Shown piece after piece: positions 36,784-50,216 of a stretch of 64,000 nucleotides of DNA. The position numbers and the translations under genes are program-made. How positions within the stretch are numbered: the first letter of the stretch is position 1; the number at the start of each line of letters is the position of its first letter. The notes under the pieces are model-generated. The model saw nothing but the letters and a program-made list of their open reading frames with translations, had not been told where the DNA came from and ran no database searches. Origin of the DNA: Hydractinia symbiolongicarpus (Eukaryota; Cnidaria; Hydrozoa; Anthoathecata; Hydractiniidae); contig NC_079877.1 in NCBI RefSeq assembly GCF_029227915.1, positions 744,001-808,000 of the forward strand, in the 5' to 3' direction.

Positions 36784-39700
36784 CCCTGCGAAGCTCATTT
36801 CCAGAACGATTTTTTAAATTATCTTTTCACCACTAAAACGCACGAGACTTGTAGTTTTCAAAAATGTTTTCATTTTTGATGAGACGCTGAATAAAAGAAG
36901 TTTAATCGCCGGCAAACGAAAACCCGCAAATTCCTGTAAATCCCGGATTCGGTCCGTATAGTCAAAAGTATACAAAGAAAATACCCAGGGAGTAAACTCA
37001 TTTCCAAAACGATTTTTTAAATTATATTTTCACCACTAAAACGCATGAGACTTGTAGTTTTCAAAAATGTTTTCATTTTTGATGAGACGCTGAATTAAAG
37101 GAGTTTTAATCGCCGGCAAACGAAAACCCGCGATTTCCCCTAAATGCCGGACTCGGCCCGTATAGTCAAAAGTATATAAAGAAACTACCCAGGTAGTAAA
37201 CTCATTTCCCGAACGATTTTTTAAATTATTTTTTCACCACTAAAAACGCATGAGACTTGTAGTTTTCAAAAATGTTTTCATTTTTGATGAGACGCTGAAT
37301 AAAAGATGTTTAATCACCGGCAAACGAAAAGCCGCGATTTCCCGTAAATCCCGGACTCGGCCCGTATGGTTAAAAGTATACAAAGAAAGTACCCAGGGAG
37401 TAAACTCATTTCCCGAACGATTTTTTAAATTATTTTTTCACCACTAAAGCGCATGAGACTTGTAGTTTTCAGGAATGTTTTCATTTTTGATGAGACGCTT
37501 AATGAAAAAAGTTTAATCGCCGGCAAACGAAAACCCGCGATTTCCCGTAAATCCCGGGCTTGGCCCGTATAGTCGAATGTATACAAAGAAAGTACCCTGT
37601 GAGTAAACTCATTTCCCGAACGATTTTTTAAATTATTTTTTCACCACTAAAACGTATGAGACTTGTAGTTTTCAAAAATGTTTTCATTTTTCATGAGACG
37701 CTGTATAAAAAAAGTTCAATCGCCGGCAAACGAAAACCCGCGAATTCCCGTAAATCCCGGACTCGGCCCGTATAGTCGAATGTATACAAAGAAAGTACCC
37801 TGTGAGTAAACTCATTTCCCGAATGATTTTTTAAATTATTTTTTCACCACTAAAGCGCATGAGACTTGTAGTTTTCAAAAATGTTTTCATTTTTGATGAG
37901 ACGCTGAATAAAAGAAGTTTAATCGCCGGCAAAGGAAAACCCGCGATTTCCCGTAAATCCAGGACTCGGCCCGTATAGTCAAAAGTATACAAAAAAGTAC
38001 CCTGCGAGTAAACTCGTTTCCAGAACGATTTTTTAAATTATCTTTTCACCACTAAAACGCACGAGACTTGTAGTTTTCAAAAATGTTTTCATTTTTGATG
38101 AGACGCTGAATAAAAGATGTTTAATCGCCGGCAAACGAAAACCCGCGAACTCCCGTAAATCCCGTGCTTGGCCCGTATAGTCGAGTATATACAAAGAAAG
38201 TACCCTGTGAGTAAACTCATTTCCAGAACGATTTTTTAAATTATCTTTTAACCACTAAAACGTATGAGACTTGTAGTTTTCAAAAATGTTTTCATTTTTG
38301 ATGAGACGCTGAATAAAAGAAGTTTAATCGCCGGCAAACGAAAACCCGCGAATTCCCGTAAATCCCGGACTCGGCCCGTATAGTCGAATGTATACAAAGA
38401 AAGTACACTGTGAGTAAACTTATTTCCCGAACGATTTTTTAAATTATCTTTTCACCACTAAAACGCATGAGACTTGTAGTTTTCAAAAATGTTTTCATTT
38501 TTGATGAGACGCTGAATAAAAGAAGTTTAATCGCCGGCAAACGAAAACCCCCGATTTCCCGCAAATCCCGTGCTTGGCCCGTATAGTCGAGTATATACAA
38601 AGAAAGTACCCTGTGAGTAAACTCATTTCCAGAACGATTTTTTAAATTATCTTTTCACCACTAAAACGTATGAGACATGTAGTTTTCAAAAATGTTTTCA
38701 TTTTTGATGAGACGCTGAATAAAAGAAGTTTGATCGCCGGCAAACGAAAACCCGCGATTTCCCGTAAATCCCGTGCTTGGCCCGTATATTCGAGCATATA
38801 CAAAGAAAGTACCCTGTGAGTAAACTCATTTCCAGAACGATTTTTTAAATTATCTTTTCACCACTAAAACGCATGAGACTTGTAGTTTTCAAAAATGTTT
38901 TCATTTTTGATGAGACACGGAATAAAAGAAGTTTAATCGCCGGCAAACGAAAACCCGCGAATTCCCGTAAATCCCGGACTCGGCCCGTATAGTCGAATGT
39001 ATACAAAGAAAGTACCCTGTGAGTAAACTTATTTCCCGAACGATTTTTTAAATTATCTTTTCACCACTAAAACGCATGAGACTTGTAGTTTTCAAAAATG
39101 TTTTCATTTTTGATGAGACGCTGAATAAAAGATGTTTAATCACCGGCAAACGAAAAGCCGCGATTTCCCGTAAATCCCGGACTCGGCCCGTAAAGTCAAA
39201 AGTATACAAAGAAAGTACCCAGGGAGTAAACTCATTTCCCGAACGATTTTTTAAATTATTTTTTCACCACTAAAGCGCATGAGACTTGTAGTTGTCAAAA
39301 ATGTTTTCATTTTTGATGAGACGCTGAATAAAAGAAGTTTAATCGCCGGCAAACGAAAACCCGCGATTTCCCGTAAATCCCGGACTCGGCCCGTATAGTC
39401 AAAAGTATACAAAAAAGTACCCTGCGAAGCTCATTTCCAGAACGATTTTTTAAATTATCTTTTCACCACTAAAACGCACGAGACTTGTAGTTTTCAAAAA
39501 TGTTTTCATTTTTGATGAGACGCTGAATAAAAGAAGTTTAATCGCCGGCAAACGAAAACCCGCGATTTCCCCTAAATCCCGGACTCGGCCCGTATAGTCA
39601 AAAGTATATAAAGAAACTACCCAGGTAGTAAACTCATTTCCCGAACGATTTTTTAAATTATTTTTTCACCACTAAAAACGCATGAGACTTGTAGTTTTCA

Positions 39701-42700
39701 AAAATGTTTTCATTTTTGATGAGACGCTGAATAAAAGATGTTTAATCACCGGCAAACGAAAAGCCGCGATTTCCCGTAAATCCCGGACTCGGCCCGTATG
39801 GTTAAAAGTATACAAAGAAAGTACCCAGGGAGTAAACTCATTTCCCGAACGATTTTTTAAATTATTTTTTCACCACTAAAGCGCATGAGACTTGTAGTTT
39901 TCAGGAATGTTTTCATTTTTGATGAGACGCTTAATGAAAAAAGTTTAATCGCCGGCAAACGAAAACCCGCGATTTCCCGTAAATCCCGGGCTTGGCCCGT
40001 ATAGTCGAATGTATACAAAGAAAGTACCCTGTGAGTAAACTCATTTCCCGAACGATTTTTTAAATTATTTTTTCACCACTAAAACGTATGAGACTTGTAG
40101 TTTTCAAAAATGTTTTCATTTTTCATGAGACGCTGTATAAAAAAAGTTCAATCGCCGGCAAACGAAAACCCGCGAATTCCCGTAAATCCCGGACTCGGCC
40201 CGTATAGTCGAATGTATACAAAGAAAGTACCCTGTGAGTAAACTCATTTTCAGAACGATTTTTTAAATTATTTTTTCACCACTAAAGCGCATGAGACTTG
40301 TAGTTTTAAAAAATGTTTTCATTTTTGATGAGACGCTGAATAAAAGAAGTTTAATCGCCGGCAAAGGAAAACCCGCGATTTCCCGTAAATCCAGGACTCG
40401 GCCCGTATAGTCAAAAGTATACAAAAAAGTACCCTGCGAGTAAACTCGTTTCCAGAACGATTTTTTAAATTATCTTTTCACCACTAAAACGCACGAGACT
40501 TGTAGTTTTCAAAAATGTTTTCATTTTTGATGAGACGCTGAATAAAAGATGTTTAATCGCCGGCAAACGAAAACCCGCGAATTCCCGTAAATCCCGTGCT
40601 TGGCCCGTATAGTCGAGTATATACAAAGAAAGTACCCTGTGAGTAAACTCATTTCCAGAACGATTTTTTAAATTATCTTTTAACCACTAAAACGTATGAG
40701 ACTTGTAGTTTTCAAAAATGTTTTCATTTTTGATGAGACGCTGAATAAAAGAAGTTTAATCGCCGGCAAACGAAAACCCGCGAATTCCCGTAAATCCCGG
40801 ACTCGGCCTGTATAGTCGAATGTATACAAAGAAAGTACCCTGTGAGTAAACTTATTTCCCGAACGATTTTTTAAATTATCTTTTCACCACTAAAACGCAT
40901 GAGACTTGTAGTTTTCAAAAATGTTTTCATTTTTGATGAGACGCTGAATAAAAGATGTTTAATCACCGGCAAACGAAAAGCCGCGATTTCCCGTAAATCC
41001 CGGACTCGGCCCGTAAAGTCAAAAGTATACAAAGAAAGTACCCAGGGAGTAAACTCATTTCCCGAACGATTTTTTAAATTATTTTTTCACCACTAAAGCG
41101 CATGAGACTTGTAGTTGTCAAAAATGTTTTCATTTTTGATGAGACGCTGAATAAAAGAAGTTTAATCGCCGGCAAACGAAAACCCGCGATTTCCCGTAAA
41201 TCCCGGACTCGGCCCGTATAGTCAAAAGTATACAAAAAAGTACCCTGCGAGTAAACTCATTTCCAGAACGATTTTTTAAATTATCTTTTCACCACTAAAA
41301 CGCACGAGACCTGTAGTTTTCAAAAATGTTTTCATTTTTGATGAGACGCTGAATAAAAGAAGTTTAATCGCCGGCAAACGAAAACCCGCAAATTCCTGTA
41401 AATCCCGGATTCGGTCCGTATAGTCAAAAGTATACAAAGAAAATACCCAGGGAGTAAACTCATTTCCAAAACGATTTTTTAAATTATCTTTTCACCACTA
41501 AAACGCATGAGACTTGTAGTTTTCAAAAATGTTTTTATTTTTGATGAGACGCTGAATAAAAGAGGTTTAATCGCCGGTAAACGAAAACCCGCGATTTCCC
41601 CTAAATCCCGGACTCGGCCCGTATAGTCAAAAGTATATAAAGAAACTACCCAGGTAGTAAACTCATTTCCCGAACGATTTTTTAAATTATTTTTTCACCA
41701 CTAAAACGCATGAGACTTGTAGTTTTCAAAAATGTTTTCATTTTTGATGAGACACTGAATAAAAGATGTTTAATCACCGGCAAACGAAAAGCCGCGATTT
41801 CCCGTAAATCCCGGACTCGGCCCGTATAGTTAAAAGTATACAAAGAAAGTACCCAGGGAGTAAACTCATTTCCCGAACGATTTTTTAAATTATTTTTTCA
41901 CCACTAAAGCGCATGAGACTTGTAGTTTTCAGGAATGTTTTCATTTTTGATGAGACGCTTAATGAAAGAAGTTTAATCGCCGGCAAACGAAAACCCGCGA
42001 TTTCCCGTAAATCCCGGGCTTGGCCCGTATAGTCGAATGTATACAAAGAAAGTACCCTGTGAGTAAACTCATTTCCCGAACGATTTTTTAAATTATTTTT
42101 TCACCACTAAAACGTATGAGACTTGTAGTTTTCAAAAATGTTTTCATTTTTCATGAGACGCTGTATAAAAAAAGTCCAATCGCCGGCAAACGAAAACCCG
42201 CGAATTCCCGTAAATCCCGGACTCGGCCCGTATAGTCGAATGTATACAAAGAAAGTACCCTGTGAGTAAACTCATTTCCCGAACGATTTTTTAAATTATT
42301 TTTTCACCACTAAAGCGCATGAGACTTGTAGTTTTCAAAAATGTATTCATTTTTGATGAGACGCTGAATAAAAGAAGTTTAATCGCCGGCAAACGAAAAC
42401 CCGCGATTTCCCGTAAATCCCGGACTCGGCCCGTATAGTCAAAAGTATACAAAAAAGTACCCTGCGAGTAAACTCGTTTCCAGAACGATTTTTTAAATTA
42501 TCTTTTCACCACTAAAACGCACGAGACTTGTAGTTTTCAAAAATGTTTTCATTTTTGATGAGACGCTGAATAAAAGATGTTTAATCGCCGGCAAACGAAA
42601 ACCCGCGAATTCCCGTAAATCCCGTGCTTGGCCCGTATAGTCGAGTATATACAAAGAAAGTACCCTGTGAGTAAACTCATTTCCAGAACGATTTTTTAAA

Positions 42701-42900
42701 TTATCTTTTAACCACTAAAACGTATGAGACTTGTAGTTTTCAAAAATGTTTTCATTTTTGATGAGACGCTGAATAAAAGAAGTTTAATCGCCGGCAAACG
42801 AAAACCCGCGATTTCCCCTAAATCCCGGACTCGGCTCGTATAGTCAAAAGTATATAAAGAAACTACCCAGGGAGTAAACTCATTTCCCGAACGATTTTTT
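36784..42900 (+). repeat. Staggered 12-/13-/10-mer HOR, about 2.5 copies
   Basis: The three-base deletion CCCTGCGAAGCTC occurs at 36,784 and 39,420 (offset 2,636, 13 monomers). GTATGGTTAAAAG (37,361 and 39,793) and TTTTTCATGAGACG (37,681 and 40,113) have offset 2,432, because one monomer with GCAAATTCCTG is missing after 39.5 kb. The last marker recurs at 42,141 (offset 2,028). CCGTAAAGTC and TAGTTGTCAAAAATG pair at 39.2 and 41.0 kb (offset 1,823). The shifting multiples show repeated unequal exchange with whole-monomer gains and losses. Confidence 0.8.
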
Positions 42901-44135
42901 AAATTATCTTTTGACCACCAAAACGCATGAGACTTGTAGTTTTCAGGAATGTTTTCATTTTTGATGAGACGCTTAATGAAAGAAGTTTAATCGCCGGCAA
43001 ACGAAAACCCGCGATTTCCCGTAAATCCCGTGCTTGGCCCGTATAGTCGAGTATATACAAAGAAAGTACCCTGTGAGTAAACTCATTTCCAGAACGATTT
43101 TTTAAATTATCTTTTCACCACTAAAACGTATGAGACTTGTAGTTTTCAAAAATGTTTTCATTTCTGATGAGACGCTGAATAAAAGAAGTTTATTCGCCGG
43201 CAAACAAAAACCCGCGATTTCCCGTAAATCCCAGACTCGGCCCGTATAGTCAAAAGTATACAAAAAAGTACCCTGCGAGTAAACTCATTTCCAGAACGAT
43301 TTTTTAAATTATCTTTTCACCACGAAAACGCACGAGACTTGTAGTTTTCAAAAATGTTTTCATTTTTGATGAGACGCTGTATAAAAGAAGTTTAATCGCC
43401 GGCAAACTAAAACCCGCGTATTCCTGTAAATCCCGGACTCGTTCCGTATAGTCAAAAGTATACAAAGAAAATACCCATGGAGTAAACTCATTTCCAGAAC
43501 GATTTTTTAAATTATCTTTTCACCACTAAAACGCATGAGACTTGTAGTTTTCAAAAATGTTTTCATTTTTGATGAGACGCTGAATAAAAGATGTTTAATC
43601 ACCGGCAAACGAAAAGCTGCGATTTCCCGTAAATCCCGGGCTTGGCCCGGATAGTCGAATGTATACAAAGAAAGTACCCTGTGAGTAAACTCATTTCCCA
43701 AACGATTTTTAAATTATTTTTTCACCACTAAAACGCATGAGACCTGTAGTTTTCAAAAATGTTTTCATTTTTGATGAGACGCTGAATAAAAGTAGTTTAA
43801 TCGCCGGCAAACGAAAACCCGCGATTTCCCGTAAATCCCGTGCTTGGCCCGTATAGTCGAGCATATACAAAGAAAGTACCCCGTGATTAAACTCATTTCC
43901 AGAATGATTTTTTAAATTATCTTTTCACCACTAAAACGCATGAGACATGTAGTTTTCAAAAATGTTTTCATTTTTGATGAGACGCGGAATAAAAGAAGTT
44001 TAATCGCCGGCAAACGAAAACCCGCGATTTACTGTAAATCCCGGACTCGGCCCGTATAGTCAATAGTATACAAAGAAAATACCCAGGGAGTAAACTCATT
44101 TCCAGAACGATTTTTCAAATTATCTTTTCACCACT
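42901..44135 (+). repeat. Transitional monomers, counterpart of 56.8-57.7 kb
   Basis: The sequence of rare states here is CACGAAAACGCACGAG, GCGTATTCCTG with ACTCGTTCCG, AAAGCTGCGATT with GGCCCGGATAG, the one-base-deleted ACGATTTTTAAATT (43,701), GACCTGTAG, CCCCGTGA and AGAATGATTTT. It recurs in the same order at about 56.9-57.5 kb. This links the start of the 44-49 kb block with the 57-62 kb block. Confidence 0.78.
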
Positions 44136-47100
44136 AAAACGCACGAGACTTGTAGTTTTCAAAAATGTTTTCATTTTTGATGAGACGCTGAATAAAAGAA
44201 GTTTAATCGCCGGCAAACGAAAACCCGCGATTTCCCCTAAATCCCGGACTCGGCCCGTATAGTCAAAAGTATATAAAGAAACTACCCAGGTAGTAAACTC
44301 ATTTCCCGAACGATTTTTTAAATTATTTTTTGACCACTAAAACCCATGAGACTTGTAGTTTTCAGGAATGTTTTCATTTTTGATGAGACGCTGAATAAAA
44401 GTAGTTTAATCGCCGGCAAACGAAAACCCGCGATTTCCCGTAAATCCCGTGCTTGGCCCGTATAGTCGAGCATATACAAAGAAAGTACCCTGTGAGTAAA
44501 CTCATTTCAAGAACGATTTCTTAAATTATCTTTTCACCACTAAAACGCATGAGACCTGTACTTTTCAAAAATATTTTCATTTTTGATGAGACGCGGAATA
44601 AAAGAAGTTTAATTGCCGCCAAACGAAAACCCGCGATTTACCGTAAATCCCGGACTCGGCCCGTATAGTCAAAAGTATACAAAGGAAAAACCCAAGGAGT
44701 AAACTCATTTCCCGAACGATTTTTTAAATTATTTTGTCACCACTTAAACGTATGAGAACTGTAGTTTTCAAGAATGTTTTCATTTTTTATGAGACGCTGA
44801 ATAAAAGAAGTTTAATCGCCGGCAAACGAAAACCCGCAATTTCCCGTAAATCCCGGACTCGGCCCGTATAGTCAAAAGTATACAAAGAAAGTACCCTGCG
44901 AGTAAACTCATTTCCAGAACGATTTTTTAAATTATCTTTTCACCACTAAAACGCACGAGATTGTAGTTTTCAAAAATGTTTTCATTTTTAATGAGACGCT
45001 GAATAAAAGAAGTTTAATCGCCGGCAAACGAAAACCCGCAATTTCCCCTAAATCCCGGACTCGGCCCGTATAGTCAAAAGTATATAAAGAAACTACCCAG
45101 GTAGTAAACTCATTTACCGAACGATTTTTTAAATTATTTTTTGACCACTAAAACCCATGAGACTTGTAGTTTTCAGGAATGTTTTCATTTTTGATGAGAC
45201 GCTGAATAAAAGTAGTTTAATCGCCGGCAAACGAAAACCCGCGATTTCCCGTAAATCCCGTGCTTGGCCCGTATAGTCGAGCATATACAAAGAAAGTACC
45301 CTGCGAGTAAACTCATTTCCAGAACGATTTTTTAAATTATCTTTTCACCACTAAAACGCATGAGACTTGTAGTTTTCAAAAATGTTTTCATTTTTGATGA
45401 GACGCTGAATAAAAGAAGTTTAATCGCCGGCAAACGAAAACCCACGATTTCTCGTAAATCCCGGGCTTGGCCCGTATAGTCGAATGTATACAAAGAAAGT
45501 ACCCTGTGAGTAAACTCATTTCCCAAACGATTTTTTAAATTATTTTTTCACCACTAAAACGCATTAGACTTGTAGTTTTCAAAAATGTTTTCATTTTTGA
45601 TGAGACGCTGAATAAAAGAAGTTTAATCGCCGGCAAACGAAAACCCGCGATTTCCCCTAAATCCCGGACTCGGCCCGTATAGTCAAAAGTATATAAAGAA
45701 AGTACCCAGGTAGTAAACTCATTTCCCGAACGATTTTTTAAATTATTTTTTGACCACTAAAACCCATGAGACTTGTAGTTTTTAGGAATGTTTTCATTTT
45801 TGATGAGACGCGGAATAAAATTAGTTTAATCGCCGGCAAACGAAAACCCGCGATTTCCCGTAAATCCCGTGCTTGGCCCATATAGTCGAGCATATACAAA
45901 GAAAGTACCCTGTGAGTAAACTCATTTCCAGAACGATTTTTTAAATTATCTTTTCACCACTAAAACGCATGAGACTTGTACTTTTAAAAAATGTTTTCAT
46001 TTTTGATGAGACGCGGAATAAAAGAAGTTTAATCGCCGGCAAACGAAAACCCGCGATTTACCGTAAATCCCGGACTCGGCCCGTATAGTCAAAAGTATAC
46101 AAAGGAAAAACCCAAGGAGTAAACTCATTTCCCGAACGATTTTTTAAATTATTTTTTCACCACTTAAACGTATGAGAACTGTAGTTTTCAAGAATGTTTT
46201 CATTTTTTATGAGACGCTGAATAAAAGAAGTTTAATCGCCGGCAAACGAAAACCCGCGATTTCCCGTAAATCCCGGACTCGGCCCGTATAGTCAAAAGTA
46301 TACAAAGAAAGTACCCTGCGAGTAAACTCATTTCCAGAACGATTTTTTAAATTATCTTTTCACCACTAAAACGCACGAGATTGTAGTTTTCAAAAATGTT
46401 TTCATTTTTGATGAGACGCTGAATAAAAGAAGTTTAATCGCCGGAAAACGAAAACCCGCGATTTACCGTAAATCCCGGACTCGGCCCGTATAGTCAAAAG
46501 TATACAAAGGAAATACCCAAGGAGAAAACTCATTTCCCGAACGATTTTTTAAATTATTTTTTCACCACTAAAACGCACGAGACTTGTAGTTTTCAAAAAT
46601 GTTTTCATTTTTGATGAGACGCTGAATAAAAGAAGTTTAATCGCCGGCAAACGAAAACCCGCGATTTCCCCTAAATCCCGGACTCGGCCCGTATAGTCAA
46701 AAGTATATAAAGAAACTACCCAGGTAGTAAACTCATTTCCCGAACGATTTTTTAAATTATTTTTTGACCACTAAAACCCATGAGACTTGTAGTTTTCAGG
46801 AATGTTTTCATTTTTGATGAGACGCTGAATAAAAGTAGTTTAATCGCCGGCAAACGAAAACCCGCGATTTCCCGTAAATCCCGTGCATGGCCCGTATAGT
46901 CGAGCATATACAAAGAAAGTACCCTGTGAGTAAATTCATTTCAAGAACGATTTTTTAAATTATCTTTTCACCACTAAAACGCATGAGACCTGTACTTTTC
47001 AAAAATATTTTCATTTTTGATGAGACGCGGAATAAAAGAAGTTTAATCGCCGCCAAACGAAAACCCGCGATTTACCGTAAATCCCGGACTCGGCCCGTAT

Positions 47101-49003
47101 AGTCAAAAGTATACAAAGGAAAAACCCAAGGAGTAAACTCATTTCCCGAACGATTTTTTAAATTATTTTGTCACCACTTAAACGTATGAGAACTTTAGTT
47201 TTCAAGAATGTTTTCATTTTTTATGAGACGCTGAATAAAAGAAGTTTAATCGCCGGCAAACGAAAACCCGCAATTTCCCGTAAATCCCGGACTCGGCCCG
47301 TATAGTCAAAAGTATACAAAGAAAGTACCCTGCGAGTAAACTCATTTCCAGAACGATTTTTTAAATTATCTTTTCACCACTAAAACGCACGAGATTGTAG
47401 TTTTCAAAAATGTTTTCATTTTTAATGAGACGCTGAATAAAAGAAGTTTAATCGCCGGCAAACGAAAACCCGCAATTTCCCCTAAATCCCGGACTCGGCC
47501 CGTATAGTCAAAAGTATATAAAGAAACTACCCAGGTAGTAAACTCATTTACCGAACGATTTTTTAAATTATTTTTTGACCACTAAAACCCATGAGACTTG
47601 TAGTTTTCAGGAATGTTTTCATTTTTGATGAGACGCTGAATAAAAGTAGTTTAATCGCCGGCAAACGAAAACCCGCGATTTCCCGTAAATCCCGTGCTTG
47701 GCCCGTATAGTCGAGCATATACAAAGAAAGTACCCTGCGAGTAAACTCATTTCCAGAACGATTTTTTAAATTATCTTTTCACCACTAAAACGCATGAGAC
47801 TTGTAGTTTTCAAAAATGTTTTCATTTTTGATGAGACGCTGAATAAAAGAAGTTTAATCGCCGGCAAACGAAAACCCACGATTTCTCGTAAATCCCGGGC
47901 TTGGCCCGTATAGTCGAATGTATACAAAGAAAGTACCCTGTGAGTAAACTCATTTCCCAAACGATTTTTTAAATTATTTTTTCACCACTAAAACGCATTA
48001 GACTTTTAGTTTTCAAAAATGTTTTCATTTTTGATGAGACGCTGAATAAAAGAAGTTTAATCGCCGGCAAACGAAAACCCGCGATTTCCCCTAAATCCCG
48101 GACGCGGCCCGTATAGTCAAAAGTATATAAAGAAAGTACCCAGGTAGTAAACTCATTTCCCGAACGATTTTTTAAATTATTTTTTGACCACTAAAACCCA
48201 TGAGACTTGTAGTTTTCAGGAATGTTTTCATTTTTGATGAGACGCGGAATAAAATTAGTTTAATCGCCGGCAAACGAAAACCAGCGATTTCCCGTAAATC
48301 CCGTGCTTGGCCCGTATAGTCGAGCATATACAAAGAAAGTACCCTGTGAGTAAACTCATTTCCAGAACGATTTTTTAAATTATCTTTTCACCACTAAAAC
48401 GCATGAGACTTGTACTTTTAAAAAATGTTTTCATTTTTGATGAGACGCGGAATAAAAGAAGTTTAATCGCCGGCAAACGAAAACCCGCGATTTACCGTAA
48501 ATCCCGGACTCGGCCCGTATAGTCAAAAGTATACAAAGGAAAAACCCAAGGAGTAAACTCATTTCCCGAACGATTTTTTAAATTATTTTTTCACCACTTA
48601 AACGTATGAGAACTGTAGTTTTCAAGAATGTTTTCATTTTTTATGAGACGCTGAATAAAAGAAGTTTAATCGCCGGCAAACAAAAACCCGCGATTTCCCG
48701 TAAATCCCGGACTCGGCCCGTATAGTCAAAAGTATACAAAGAAAGTACCCTGCGAGTAAACTCATTTCCAGAACGATTTTTTAAATTATCTTTTCACCAC
48801 TAAAACGCACGAGATTGTAGTTTTCAAAAATGTTTTCATTTTTGATGAGACGCTGAATAAAAGAAGTTTAATCGCCGGCAAACGAAAACCCGCGATTTAC
48901 CGTAAATCCCGGACTCGGCCCGTATAGTCAAAAGTATACAAAGGAAATACCCAAGGAGTAAACTCATTTCCCGAACGATTTTTTAAATTATTTTTTCACC
49001 ACT
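44136..49003 (+). repeat. 2,434-bp dodecameric HOR, two tandem copies
   Basis: GAGACCTGTACTTTTC (44,551 and 46,985), GCATTAGAC (45,561 and 47,995) and matching frame ends (45,332 and 47,766) are 2,434 bp apart (12 x 203 minus 2). Shared rare states include ATTTTGTCACC, TTTTTTATGAGACG, TTTACCGAACG, the one-base-deleted GAGATTGTAG and GGAATAAAATTAG. The junction is bracketed to about 46,560-46,568, between TTATTTTTTCACC and CTAAAACGCACGAG. Confidence 0.88.
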
Positions 49004-50140
49004 TAAACGTATGAGAACTGTAGTTTTCAAGAATGTTTTCATTTTTGATGAGACGCTGAATAAAAGAAGTTTAATCGCCGGCAAACGAAAACCCGCGATT
49101 TCCCGCAAATCCCGGACTCGGCCCGTATAGTCAAAAGTATACAAAGAAAGTACCCTGCGAGTAAACTCATTTCCAGAACGATTTTTTAAATCATTTTTTG
49201 ACCACTAAAACCCATGAGACTTGTAGTTTTCATGAATGTTTTCATTTTTGATGAGACGCTGAATAAAAGTAGTTTAATCGCCGGCAAACGAAATCCCGCG
49301 CTTTCCCGTAAATCCCGTGCTTGGCCCGTATAGTCGAGCATATTCAAAGAAAGTACGCTGTGAGTAAACTCTTTTCCAGAACGATTTTTTAAATTATCTT
49401 TTCACCACTAAAACGCATGAGAATTGTACTTTTCAAAAATGTTTTCATTTTTGATGAGACGCGAAATAAAAGAAGTTTAATCGCCGTCAAACGAAAACCC
49501 GCGATTTACCGTAAATCCCGGACTCGGCCCGTATAGTCAAAAGTATACAAAGGAAATACCCAAGGAGTAAACTCATTTCCCGAACGATTTTTTAAATTAT
49601 TTTTTCACCACTTAAACGTATGAGAACTGTAGTTTTCAAGAATGTTTTCATTTTTGATGAGACGCTGAATAAAAGAAGTTTAATCGCCGGCAAACGAAAA
49701 CCCGCGATTTCCCGCAAATCCCGGACTCGGCCCGTATAGTCAAAAGTATACAAAGAAAGTACCCCGCGAGTAAACTCATTTCCAGAACGATTTTTTAAAT
49801 CATTTTTTGACCACTAAAACCCATGAGACTTGTAGTTTTCAGGAATGTTTTCATTTTTGATGAGACGCTGAATAAAAGTAGTTTAATCGCCGGCAAACGA
49901 AAACCCGCGATTTCCCGTAAATCCCGTGCATGGCCCGTATAGTCGAGCATATACAAAGAAAGTACCCTGCGAGTAAACTCATTTCAAGAACGATTTTTTA
50001 AATTATCTTTTCACCACTAAAACGCATGAGACTTGTAGTTTTCAAAAATGTTTTCATTTTTGATGAGACGCTGAATAAAATAAGTTTAATCGCCGGCAAA
50101 CGAAAACCCGCGATTTCCCGTAAATCCCGTGCTTGGCCCG
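48880..50140 (+). repeat. 609-bp trimeric HOR, two copies
   Basis: The rare TCATTTTTTGACC (TTAAATCATT instead of TTAAATTATT) at 49,191 and 49,800 is 609 bp apart. It is accompanied at the same offset by GATTTACCG, GGAAATACCCAAGGAG, GAGAACTGTAG and GATTTCCCGCAAATCC. The first unit carries AAATCCCGCGCTTTCCC (49,291), which reappears at 61,866. The right end is approximate. Confidence 0.78.
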
Positions 50141-50216
50141 TATAGTCAAGTATATACAAAGAAAGTACGCTGTGAGTAAACTCATTTCCAGAACGATTTT
50201 TTAAATTATCTTTTCA

